Below, piece after piece: positions 8,167-15,995 of a DNA stretch of 17,334 nucleotides. The stretch spans positions 1-17,334 of the forward strand of contig DEUO01000044.1 in the NCBI GenBank assembly GCA_002362595.1. The letters run 5' to 3'. Positions within the stretch are counted from its first letter, which is position 1, and every line of letters starts with the position of its first letter. The notes beneath the pieces were generated by a model. The model saw nothing but the letters and a program-made list of their open reading frames with translations, had not been told where the DNA came from and ran no database searches. Origin of the DNA: Caryophanales bacterium UBA3260. Lineage in GTDB: Bacteria > Bacillota_I > Bacilli_A > RF39 > UBA660. The position numbers and the translations under genes were made by a program.

Positions 8167-9225
8167 ATGAATATAAATGACTTTAATTATGATTTACCAG
8201 AAGAACTTATTGCTCAAACGCCTTTACAAGATCGAAGCTCATCTAAATTATTAGTTATGGATAAAAAAACAGGTGTGCTAAAACATGAAACATTTAAAAA
8301 TATTACTAATTATCTTCATAAAGGAGACGTTCTAGTTCTAAATGATACAAAAGTAATCCCTGCACGTTTAATAGGTACTAAAGAAGAAACCGGTGCTGTT
8401 ATTGAGATTTTATTGCTAAAAGCAATCGATAAAAACATTTGGGAATGTTTATCAAAACCAGCTAAAAGATTAAAAGAAGGAACTATAATTACTTTCGGCA
8501 ATGGCCTACTAAAAGCAAGAGTAAATAAAAAATTAGCTGAAGGAATAGTTCATATCGAATTAATCTATGAAGGAATACTAATGGAGATCCTTGAAAAACT
8601 AGGTACAATGCCACTTCCACCTTACATCCATAAAAAACTAGAAGATCAATCAAGATATCAAACTGTCTATGCCAAAAACATTGGTAGTGCTGCAGCACCA
8701 ACAGCAGGTCTTCATTTTACTAAAGAATTATTAAATGAAATAGAAAAAAAAGGAGTCATAATCACATACGTAACATTGCATGTTGGTTTAGGCACATTCC
8801 GTCCTGTAGAAGTCGAAGATATAAAAGACCATCACATGCATAGTGAATACTATGTAATGAATGAAGAAACTGCAAATATCTTAAACAAAGCAAAAGAGGA
8901 AAATCGCCGTATAATAGCAGTTGGAACAACAAGTACTAGAACATTAGAAACAATAGCAACAAATCATAATGGTAAATTTATTCCTGTATCTGGTACAACA
9001 GATATCTTCATCTATCCAGGTTATGAATTTAAAGCAATAGATTGTCTTATAACTAATTTTCATCTTCCAAAAAGCACTTTAGTAATGCTTGTCTCAGCTC
9101 TATCAACCAAAGAAAATATCTTAAAAGCTTACCAAGAAGCAATAAATAATAACTATCGTTTCTTTAGCTTCGGCGATGCCATGTTTATTACAAATGATAT
9201 TAATAGCAAACAAAAATATAGATAA
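8167..9225 (+). CDS. queA: S-adenosylmethionine:tRNA ribosyltransferase-isomerase
   Basis: QueA transfers and isomerises the ribosyl part of SAM onto 7-aminomethyl-7-deazaguanine at the tRNA wobble position, forming epoxyqueuosine. It acts after Tgt, which is encoded nearby at 11327. The protein (352 aa, normal length) begins with the typical [17 protein letters not shown] and SSKLLVMD, has [24 protein letters not shown] and AAPTAGLHF in the middle, and [10 protein letters not shown] and [15 protein letters not shown] towards the end, all family signatures. I place the start at the ATG 8167, with GGAG at 8155-8158 as RBS; an in-frame GTG nine bases upstream overlaps that RBS and is less likely. 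It is a single-gene transcript converging on the DUF3419-like gene. Genes for making preQ1 are not in the window. Confidence 0.98.
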   Translation: MNINDFNYDLPEELIAQTPLQDRSSSKLLVMDKKTGVLKHETFKNITNYLHKGDVLVLNDTKVIPARLIGTKEETGAVIEILLLKAIDKNIWECLSKPAKRLKEGTIITFGNGLLKARVNKKLAEGIVHIELIYEGILMEILEKLGTMPLPPYIHKKLEDQSRYQTVYAKNIGSAAAPTAGLHFTKELLNEIEKKGVIITYVTLHVGLGTFRPVEVEDIKDHHMHSEYYVMNEETANILNKAKEENRRIIAVGTTSTRTLETIATNHNGKFIPVSGTTDIFIYPGYEFKAIDCLITNFHLPKSTLVMLVSALSTKENILKAYQEAINNNYRFFSFGDAMFITNDINSKQKYR

Positions 9226-9241
9226 GATTATCTATATTTTT
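9212..9241. terminator. Bidirectional terminator between queA and the DUF3419-like gene
   Basis: A perfect inverted repeat of 14 bases per arm (9212-9225 and 9228-9241), separated by GA, has A/T runs at both ends. It contains the stop codons of both convergent genes. In RNA a few central bases would form the loop. Confidence 0.75.
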
Positions 9242-10298
9242 TTATAAATACTGCTGTATCATGACTCATATCCATACTTTGACCATATCTTATATGTTCA
9301 GTTTCAACTTTAGAAACTTCCTCTCCATTAGATCCTAATAAATCGTATAGAGTAGAATAAGCCAAATTCTGTGTAGTAAGTCCCATTAAATAATACATAT
9401 ATTGATCCATATTTAAAGCTCCTGGATATGTTAATTTGTCTTCATGACCTATATACATTTCTTTAAAACCTTCGTTAACTTTATCATTAAATGCATAAGT
9501 ATAAGCAGCAAGCATAGCACCACCTTGATTAAGTAGTGGATACATCTCATTAATTAAGAAATTATAATATTCTCTAGCTATCTTAGAACCAGTATTTTCT
9601 CCATAATTTATATATTCATATACATTAGAAAAATTCATACCATCATATTTTTTATCTTTAACATATTCAGGCAAACTATATAAATCACTATCTATATAAT
9701 TAATTTGTGTTTTACCTAACATTTCACGTGCCTTATTAAAACCACTTCCCCTTAAGTAAGGATTAATTCTAATAATAGTTGAAATATCCATTTTAGCATA
9801 ACTAAATAAAAAGTCTTTAATAAGTTTACCTGCTTGTGATAAATCAAATAACTTATAAAGCATTACCCAATAAGCCATATCTTCTTCACTCATTTTATCT
9901 GCAAATTTAGCAAATAGCAAGGGATTAAATGTTTGAAAAAACTCTAAAAATTCTTCTTTACTTAACCCTTTAATAGCACCAATTTTTAATGCAAGTCCAC
10001 GACGACATAAAGGATTAACATCGAAAGTATCAATAACTTTAGCTCCAGCTAATGAAGCATTAACAACCTGATCACCACTTGCACATATTGTTAAAAAGCT
10101 ATCTACACATTTAAATTCTTTAAAATATGTTCTCATATCTTCTGTTGCAAAAGTATATAACATATTATGTTTAGAAGTTAAAAAATTACAATCTCCACTT
10201 ATCATTGTCAAAAAAACATTTTGCGGACTATTTCTTAACATCAACCTTTTTGTTTCTAATAAATCATTTTCTAATCTTTCTTTATTTACCTGTTCCAT
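9228..10298 (-). CDS. DUF3419/BtaA-like SAM-dependent 3-amino-3-carboxypropyl transferase homolog
   Basis: The 356-residue protein has a SAM-binding Rossmann core resembling DUF3419, the family of BtaA, which moves the 3-amino-3-carboxypropyl group of SAM onto diacylglycerol in betaine-lipid synthesis. The match lies in FLTICASGDQVVNASLAG (68-85), with ASGDQ as the SAM loop, FDVNP (92-96) as the acidic strand end, then a basic helix and the GLSKEEFLEFF segment (111-121). NFSNVYEYI (222-230) matches the family's SNV motif. No BtaB-type N-methyltransferase lies beside it, so betaine lipid cannot be assumed; the acceptor is unknown. It has no membrane segment. It is the second gene of a two-gene operon. 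AGGGGG at 10305-10310 overlaps the upstream stop, giving a 10-base gap and likely coupled translation. An ordinary SAM methyltransferase is the main alternative. Confidence 0.75.
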   Translation of the reverse strand: MEQVNKERLENDLLETKRLMLRNSPQNVFLTMISGDCNFLTSKHNMLYTFATEDMRTYFKEFKCVDSFLTICASGDQVVNASLAGAKVIDTFDVNPLCRRGLALKIGAIKGLSKEEFLEFFQTFNPLLFAKFADKMSEEDMAYWVMLYKLFDLSQAGKLIKDFLFSYAKMDISTIIRINPYLRGSGFNKAREMLGKTQINYIDSDLYSLPEYVKDKKYDGMNFSNVYEYINYGENTGSKIAREYYNFLINEMYPLLNQGGAMLAAYTYAFNDKVNEGFKEMYIGHEDKLTYPGALNMDQYMYYLMGLTTQNLAYSTLYDLLGSNGEEVSKVETEHIRYGQSMDMSHDTAVFIKKYR

Positions 10299-10308
10299 TA
10301 CAATCCCC

Positions 10309-11190
10309 CTAAACTGACCAAAGACTTAATTTCTTATCTGGATTAAAACGTTCATGATAAGCTTTTTCTAACATAATTAAATTTTCGCTATAAAATCCTA
10401 ATTCTTCTAAAGAACGTCTCTTTACTTCAGGCATTCTTGATTCTTCTTCATATATTGTAAGTAATCTTAAATTATCATCTGCAACACTTATAAAGAAAGC
10501 TAATTGCTCAGTAAAATTCTTCAAATTCAATAAATTATTTTGATTTAAAATATTAAAAGCAACAACATTAGCATCTACATTACCAGCCATCTTATCTTTA
10601 TACCACATAACAATATCTATTAATCTATCTTCATCTTCTTTGGAAATACTCATAAAATCCATCTTACCTAAATATCCCTTCATTAATTTATTAAAATGAG
10701 ATTTATTACCGCAACACATTAATTCTTTATCACATATAAATTTCTTAAAAAAAGCAAACTCATATGATACTAATTTAGGTGCATAAAAACCTAATTCTTT
10801 ACGTATTCTACTTCTAAGTAAAGCTAAATTATGCTCTCTAATACTTTTTACCATATCACTGGATTCACTATCAATTCCATTCAAACTAGGTATATCTATA
10901 TTTAAATATGTAGATAATGATACCAAATTCTTATCTACAGTTCTAATTAAATATAAAAGACGTATATCATAATCAGGAATATAAGCACCAATCCCAGAAA
11001 AAGTTAAATATTCTAATACAGCATTATATAATGCTAAACCAGATAATCCTTTACTTAGAAATCTGCTCTCTATATCCTTATCTACTTTATCTATATCTTC
11101 ATCACTCAAAAATCGAAATTTATTAAAAGCCGAATCTTTTTCATAAAGTCTTTTCTCAAAAACATACAAACTTGTAATACTAGTGCTCAT
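10309..11190 (-). CDS. Helical protein of unknown function with internal duplication (293 aa)
   Basis: I do not recognise this family. It has no signal peptide or membrane segment and looks all-helical and cytoplasmic. It appears to be built from two related halves. LLYLIRTVDKNLVSLSTYL (78-96) resembles QLAFFISVADDNLRLLTIY (229-247). RIRKELGFYAPKL through FFKKFICDKEL (128-157) resembles RRSLEELGFYSENL through YHERFNPDKKL (258-288). The segments LSDEDIDKV (28-36) and ISKEDEDRL (182-190) also correspond. A CC pair at 159-160 lies between the halves. It is the first gene of the operon with the DUF3419-like enzyme and is likely its partner, perhaps supplying or binding a substrate, but that is inference from position only. 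RBS AAAGGGGA precedes the ATG at 11190, and the stop is TAG. Confidence 0.83.
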   Translation of the reverse strand: MSTSITSLYVFEKRLYEKDSAFNKFRFLSDEDIDKVDKDIESRFLSKGLSGLALYNAVLEYLTFSGIGAYIPDYDIRLLYLIRTVDKNLVSLSTYLNIDIPSLNGIDSESSDMVKSIREHNLALLRSRIRKELGFYAPKLVSYEFAFFKKFICDKELMCCGNKSHFNKLMKGYLGKMDFMSISKEDEDRLIDIVMWYKDKMAGNVDANVVAFNILNQNNLLNLKNFTEQLAFFISVADDNLRLLTIYEEESRMPEVKRRSLEELGFYSENLIMLEKAYHERFNPDKKLSLWSV

Positions 11191-11215
11191 TTTGTCATCC
11201 CCTTTAGCACTAACT

Positions 11216-11243
11216 ATTATACTTAAAATAGTTATTTTTGCAA
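11216..11243 (-). promoter_or_regulatory. Sigma-A promoter of the 293-residue/DUF3419-like operon
   Basis: On the minus strand, TTGCAA (11238-11243) and a perfect TATAAT (11216-11221) are spaced by 16 bases, leaving a short leader before the ATG at 11190. It is divergent from the tgt promoter. Confidence 0.65.
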
Positions 11244-11257
11244 GTTTAAGATAATAA

Positions 11258-12495
<1,238 letters not shown>

Positions 12496-12511
12496 AATCT
12501 TTTTCAAAAAC

Positions 12512-12522
12512 TATGATATAAT
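12512..12522 (+). promoter_or_regulatory. Extended -10 promoter of the 404-residue protein gene
   Basis: TATGATATAAT, identical to that of tgt and of the 6S-like RNA, ends at 12522. No convincing -35 is seen. The ATG is at 12558 and the RBS AAAGAG is weak. Confidence 0.55.
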
Positions 12523-12557
12523 AAAATATATAATAAAAAGATAGAAAGAGTGTTTTT

Positions 12558-13772
12558 ATGAATCAATCCCCTAATAATGAAAAAGTAATATCTCCAAGTA
12601 TAAATACTGATAATAATGTTGCAAACACACCACCAGAAGATAATAACTATACCCCTGTAATAAATCCCGCACCAGCTCCAACTAAACCGCAAGAACAAGC
12701 ACAACCTAAAGAGCAAGTAATGGTAGCACAAATGCCAAAAACAAATCAAACTAATAACGAAATAAAAAGAAGCGAAAAAGCTAATCAAATGGTAAATGCC
12801 ACTAAAAATAAACAAAAATTCGTAATTATTTTAATTGTCGTTTTAGCAGTTGGTTTTATTGGTTTTAAATTTCTTTCTACAAATAAAACATTTAAAAATC
12901 TAATATCTAACGTAAAACCTGAACCAGAATTTAAAATAGATACTGGCAAAAGCTGGGCTGACAGATATGGTACTTACATAAAAGACTATTACGATAACCT
13001 AGAAATAGATAGATTTGATATTGCATTTATTGATTTTAACGATGATAATACACCAGAAATGTGTCTACGTTATGAAACAAAAAATGAAACATCAGCCGTT
13101 AAAATATTTCAAATAAATAATAATGAAGTAACAGAAAGTAAATTCTTTTATAATTCCCAATTTAAACTTATCTATTCTAGTATAACTGAAAAAATAGATT
13201 GGTATATCTATATAGCAAGTAGTAATAAATATGGTGCATATACTCTAATAAATAAAATATTAAATAATAATGCTAAAAATTCTGATATAAAAACAACAAA
13301 TGAAACAGAATTAACTGCATTTAATAAACTTTACTTACCATCAGATTACAAAATAAATTATTATGAATGTCAAAAAAATAAATATCTTGAAAACTTTCAA
13401 ACAATAGTAGATAGATATGATAGCTATAAAGATGAAGCATCTAAAGCTAAAACAAAATTAAAAGATGATACTGCAAACTGGCGTCAAGAAGAACCAACAG
13501 GACCTATAAGAACATCAATAAAAGTAGGGGAGTACACTCTTAACTTTGGTAAATATGTTGCTGAAATAGAAACTAGAGAATTAGGTAAAGATGTTAAAAA
13601 ATATATAGAAATAGAACTGAAAGATGGCGTCTTAATCTATGATGGACGTGAAGTAACATATACAGCATTCCCAACATTTATAAGAGTAGATGATGGAACA
13701 AAATTTGAAGTAATAGATAACAATAAATTTAAATATGGTCATGATAATGGTGAATACGAATTACAAGAATAA
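12558..13772 (+). CDS. Single-pass membrane protein with Pro/Gln/Asn-rich cytoplasmic tail, unknown function
   Basis: The 404-residue protein has three parts. Residues 1-85 are low complexity and rich in Asn, Pro, Gln and Lys, probably disordered. Residues about 88-105 (KFVIILIVVLAVGFIGFKFL region) are a single membrane segment with positive charges on its N-terminal side, predicting a cytoplasmic tail and an external C-terminal domain. The external part has FIDFNDDNTPEM (157-168), resembling the short Asp-rich calcium-loop-like motif (DxDxDGxPEL) seen in many Bacillota surface proteins. After a charged helical stretch (about 280-315) it ends in a beta-rich domain (about 325-404). No lipobox or sortase signal is present. 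I cannot assign a function; a cell-envelope or sensing role is only inference. It is transcribed alone, from an extended -10 promoter to a terminator at its stop. Confidence 0.83.
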   Translation: MNQSPNNEKVISPSINTDNNVANTPPEDNNYTPVINPAPAPTKPQEQAQPKEQVMVAQMPKTNQTNNEIKRSEKANQMVNATKNKQKFVIILIVVLAVGFIGFKFLSTNKTFKNLISNVKPEPEFKIDTGKSWADRYGTYIKDYYDNLEIDRFDIAFIDFNDDNTPEMCLRYETKNETSAVKIFQINNNEVTESKFFYNSQFKLIYSSITEKIDWYIYIASSNKYGAYTLINKILNNNAKNSDIKTTNETELTAFNKLYLPSDYKINYYECQKNKYLENFQTIVDRYDSYKDEASKAKTKLKDDTANWRQEEPTGPIRTSIKVGEYTLNFGKYVAEIETRELGKDVKKYIEIELKDGVLIYDGREVTYTAFPTFIRVDDGTKFEVIDNNKFKYGHDNGEYELQE

Positions 13773-13790
13773 CCAAGTGTTATTCTTTTT
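13767..13790 (+). terminator. Intrinsic terminator of the 404-residue protein gene
   Basis: A seven-bp stem (13767-13773 with 13779-13785) and a five-base loop are followed by TTTTT (13786-13790). The TAA stop (13770-13772) is inside the stem. Confidence 0.65.
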
Positions 13791-13794
13791 CTAT

Positions 13795-13816
13795 ACACTT
13801 TTAAAAATAAAAGTGT
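13795..13816. repeat. Short inverted repeat between terminator and 6S-like RNA promoter
   Basis: A nine-bp perfect inverted repeat (13795-13803 and 13808-13816) has an AAAA loop and no T-run after it on the plus strand. It may be a second, weak transcription stop or a protein-binding site. It ends about 25 bases before the -10 of the RNA gene. Confidence 0.35.
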
Positions 13817-13842
13817 AAACCATATAGCAATAACAAAATTCA

Positions 13843-13853
13843 TATGATATAAT
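13843..13853 (+). promoter_or_regulatory. Extended -10 promoter of the 6S-like RNA
   Basis: TATGATATAAT (TATAAT at 13848-13853) lies seven bases before the proposed RNA 5' end at about 13860. A weak TAGCAA is at 13825-13830 with 17-base spacing. Confidence 0.65.
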
Positions 13854-13859
13854 ATAATT

Positions 13860-14038
13860 ACTCAAGGCAAAAGCTTACATTAATAAAAACCGAGTAAGTG
13901 ATTATAAGGGAATCTAATTGATTTATGGTGTTGAAGACCTTGCTTCTAAAGTGTAGGGATCCTAAAATAGATCATGTGATGCCCACCTGTGTAGTGCAGG
14001 TTTTTTTATCACTGTAAGTGTTCCCTTGAGTTTTTTAA
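13860..14038 (+). ncRNA. ssrS: Probable 6S RNA
   Basis: 6S RNA binds the sigma-A RNA polymerase holoenzyme by mimicking an open promoter and damps transcription in stationary phase. No open reading frame covers this stretch, yet it has a strong promoter, and its ends pair. CTCAAGG (13861-13867) pairs with CCTTGAG near 14024-14030, and CTTACA (about 13874-13879) with TGTAAG further in. An AGTGAT/ATCACT pairing may extend this. Then comes a large open region with a small ACCTG...CAGGT hairpin on its 3' side, and a distal arm capped by GAAG/CTTC (13933-13946). A closing stem, central bubble with 3' hairpin and distal arm, at about 180 nt, is the 6S layout. A T-run after the last pairing (about 14031-14036) can terminate it. 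Its position just before tcdA, with rarA close by, matches the bsrA neighbourhood of Bacillus. The ends are estimates. Confidence 0.72.
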
Positions 14039-14057
14039 TGTCTAAAAATTAAAAACA

Positions 14058-14066
14058 TGATATACT
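14058..14066 (+). promoter_or_regulatory. Extended -10 promoter of tcdA
   Basis: TGA followed by TATACT (14061-14066) lies 16 bases before the ATG at 14083. RBS AGGTGG is at 14073-14078. Confidence 0.55.
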
Positions 14067-14082
14067 AGTTTCAGGTGGTTTT

Positions 14083-14766
14083 ATGTTAGAAAGATTAGAA
14101 TATCTAATATCAAAAGAAGATTTAGAAAACTTTACTAATTCAAACGTTTTATTAATTGGAGTAGGTGGAGTAGGTGGTTCTTGTCTAGAAGCATTAGTTC
14201 GTTTAGGACTTAACAATATAACTATCATTGATAATGATGTATTTGAAATATCTAACTTAAATAGACAAATCCTATCTACTAGAAACAATATAGGTAAAAG
14301 TAAAGTAAAAGAAGCCATTCTAAGAGCCAAAAGTATAAATCCTAACATCAATATAATTGGAACGGAAACATTCCTTAATGAAGCTAATATTGATGAAATA
14401 GAGTATAATAAATATACTTATATAATAGATTGTTGTGATACAATGACCACTAAAATCCAACTAATAAAAAAATCATTACAATATAATATAAAAATAATAT
14501 CTAGTATGGGAACTGGTAATCGTCTAGATCCAACTAAACTAAAACTAACAAATATATGGGATACTAACTATGATCCAGTAGCTAAAACAATAAGACAACT
14601 ATTACGTAAAGAAAACATAAATAATAAAATACCTGTCCTAACATCAACAGAACAACCAATAAAAATAAAATCTCGTAAACCAGGTTCAACAAGTTTAGTA
14701 CCAAACGTTGCAGGTTTTTATATCGCAAGTTACGTATTTAATGATATAATAAATAATAGGAAGTGA
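14083..14766 (+). CDS. tcdA: tRNA threonylcarbamoyladenosine dehydratase (TcdA/YgdL/YrvM-like)
   Basis: TcdA is an E1/ThiF-like ATP-dependent enzyme that cyclises the t6A modification at position 37 of ANN-decoding tRNAs to ct6A. The 227-residue protein has the nucleotide loop GVGGVGG (26-32) near its N-terminus, IIDNDVFEISNLNRQ (48-62) with D50, D52 and R61, GKSK (71-74), IIDCCDTMTTK (114-124) and the SSMGTGNRLDP motif in the second half that separates TcdA from MoeB and ThiF. It is somewhat shorter than the usual 250-265 aa, mainly at the C-terminus. The stop is TGA. It forms a unit with a small acidic protein after a 5-base gap. The preceding 6S-like RNA and nearby rarA reproduce the gene neighbourhood of yrvM in Bacilli, which supports the name. 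Confidence 0.92.
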   Translation: MLERLEYLISKEDLENFTNSNVLLIGVGGVGGSCLEALVRLGLNNITIIDNDVFEISNLNRQILSTRNNIGKSKVKEAILRAKSINPNINIIGTETFLNEANIDEIEYNKYTYIIDCCDTMTTKIQLIKKSLQYNIKIISSMGTGNRLDPTKLKLTNIWDTNYDPVAKTIRQLLRKENINNKIPVLTSTEQPIKIKSRKPGSTSLVPNVAGFYIASYVFNDIINNRK

Positions 14767-14771
14767 TTTAA

Positions 14772-14990
14772 ATGGAAGAAAAAGAAGAACTAGAACGCCT
14801 TTCAAAAGTATTAAAAGATAGTACATTAACCAATCCCGACTTAACATTTTGTGAAAAAACTACATATTTAGATTTTCTTCTATCAAATGCTAAAACCGAA
14901 GAAGAAAAACTTCTTATTAAAGAAACAATAAATGATTATTTAGATTTATATAGTGATGAAGATGAAGAAACAGAAAACGAAGAAAAATAA
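14772..14990 (+). CDS. Small acidic protein of unknown function (72 aa)
   Basis: The reading frame has a good RBS (GGAAGTGA, overlapping the tcdA stop), sits five bases after tcdA and ends inside a terminator, so it is probably a real gene co-transcribed with tcdA. The protein is helical and strongly acidic, with a C-terminal tail of mostly Asp and Glu (about 57-72) and a single cysteine (C27). It has no membrane segment and no recognised domain. Confidence 0.75.
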   Translation: MEEKEELERLSKVLKDSTLTNPDLTFCEKTTYLDFLLSNAKTEEEKLLIKETINDYLDLYSDEDEETENEEK

Positions 14991-15003
14991 TTTCTTCGTT
15001 TTT
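14974..15003 (+). terminator. Terminator of tcdA and the acidic protein gene
   Basis: A 12-bp stem (14974-14985 with 14991-15002) with loop AATAA is followed by a T-rich run. The loop contains the TAA stop (14988-14990). Convergent gpsA ends at 15017, so the hairpin, read from the minus strand, may serve gpsA as well. Confidence 0.75.
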
Positions 15004-15016
15004 ATTTATATTAATT

Positions 15017-15994
15017 CTATTTTTTATTAACTAAAAAAGATATAAGTAATTTAGGATCTTCATCATTCATAATAATTTTATATATTAAATCAATAATAGG
15101 CATTTTTATCTTTTTATTTTTAATTAACTTATAAATACTTTTCAAAGTATAATAGCCTTCAACTGTATTTTCCTTTAAATATTTATCTATTTCTTCTCTA
15201 GAAGCACCAGCTCCAACTACACGTCCAAAAGAGAAATTACGACTTTTAACAGAAGTACAAGTTAATAGTAAATCTCCAACTCCTGCAAACGAATTAATAG
15301 TCTTTGGATTACCGCCCAATGCTTCTATTAGGTTTTTAATATCATTAAGTGCTTCTGTAATTAAGAAACTTCTAGTTGATTCTGGATAATTCATTCCATC
15401 AAGCATTCCAGCAGCAACAGCAATAACATTTTTAATACTACCACATATTTGTACTCCAATTAAATCAGAAGTATCTCTTAATTTTAATGTATCATTTTCT
15501 AAAACACTTCTTATAGCTTTTATCGCTTTCTTACTATGTGAAGCAATAGATAAACCAACTGGATTATTAGCTGCCATATCAATTGCAAAAGAAGGACCAG
15601 AAATAATAGCAATATTTCTTATTTTAAGCTCTTCTTTAGCTATATCACTTAAAAAAGAACATGTAGTATTTTCAATACCTTTAGAAGCAATACATAATAT
15701 AGACTTCTTAGTAATATAAGGTTTTATATCACGACATATACTGCCAACATAAGCGGCAGTAGAAGTAATAAATATTATATCTGCATTCTTGACTGCTTTG
15801 CTATAATCCATAGTTAGTTTTATATTATTAGGCATTTCTAATCCTGGTATCACGTTCTTTATACAACCATCTTTTAAATAATTATCATATCTATCTTGTG
15901 ATTCAGTCCACATAACTATATTTTTGCAATTCTTATTTATTGCACTAGCTATTGCAACTCCATAAACACCAGTTCCAATTAATGCTACTTTCAT
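15017..15994 (-). CDS. gpsA: NAD(P)-dependent glycerol-3-phosphate dehydrogenase
   Basis: GpsA reduces dihydroxyacetone phosphate to sn-glycerol-3-phosphate, the backbone for phospholipid synthesis. At 325 aa the protein is of usual length. The N-terminal GTGVYG (7-12, usually GAGSWG) binds NAD(P). SKGIE (104-108) with K105, SGPSFA (132-137), catalytic K188 in GSIKNVIAVAAG, GVGDLLLTC (238-246) and SRNFSFG (251-257) are family signatures. I place the start at ATG 15994, preceded by GGTGG at a proper distance. A GTG four codons upstream overlaps that RBS and the end of rarA. The gene starts one base after the rarA stop, so it is translated from a rarA-gpsA message. Confidence 0.97.
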   Translation of the reverse strand: MKVALIGTGVYGVAIASAINKNCKNIVMWTESQDRYDNYLKDGCIKNVIPGLEMPNNIKLTMDYSKAVKNADIIFITSTAAYVGSICRDIKPYITKKSILCIASKGIENTTCSFLSDIAKEELKIRNIAIISGPSFAIDMAANNPVGLSIASHSKKAIKAIRSVLENDTLKLRDTSDLIGVQICGSIKNVIAVAAGMLDGMNYPESTRSFLITEALNDIKNLIEALGGNPKTINSFAGVGDLLLTCTSVKSRNFSFGRVVGAGASREEIDKYLKENTVEGYYTLKSIYKLIKNKKIKMPIIDLIYKIIMNDEDPKLLISFLVNKK

Positions 15995-15995
15995 T

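Noticed and set aside
12504..12815. Minus-strand hydrophobic reading frame opposite the start of the 404-residue gene
   Set aside because: It lies antisense to a gene with a promoter and terminator, has a composition expected of the complement of Asn/Lys-rich codons, and has no RBS of note.
13860..14038. T-box leader, tmRNA or RNase P RNA
   Set aside because: No T-box TGGNACC-type motif, no tag reading frame or tRNA-like ends, and none of the conserved RNase P core; the self-closed structure fits 6S better.
14049..14351. Minus-strand reading frame opposite tcdA
   Set aside because: Antisense shadow of a conserved gene; it covers the tcdA promoter and has no family signature.
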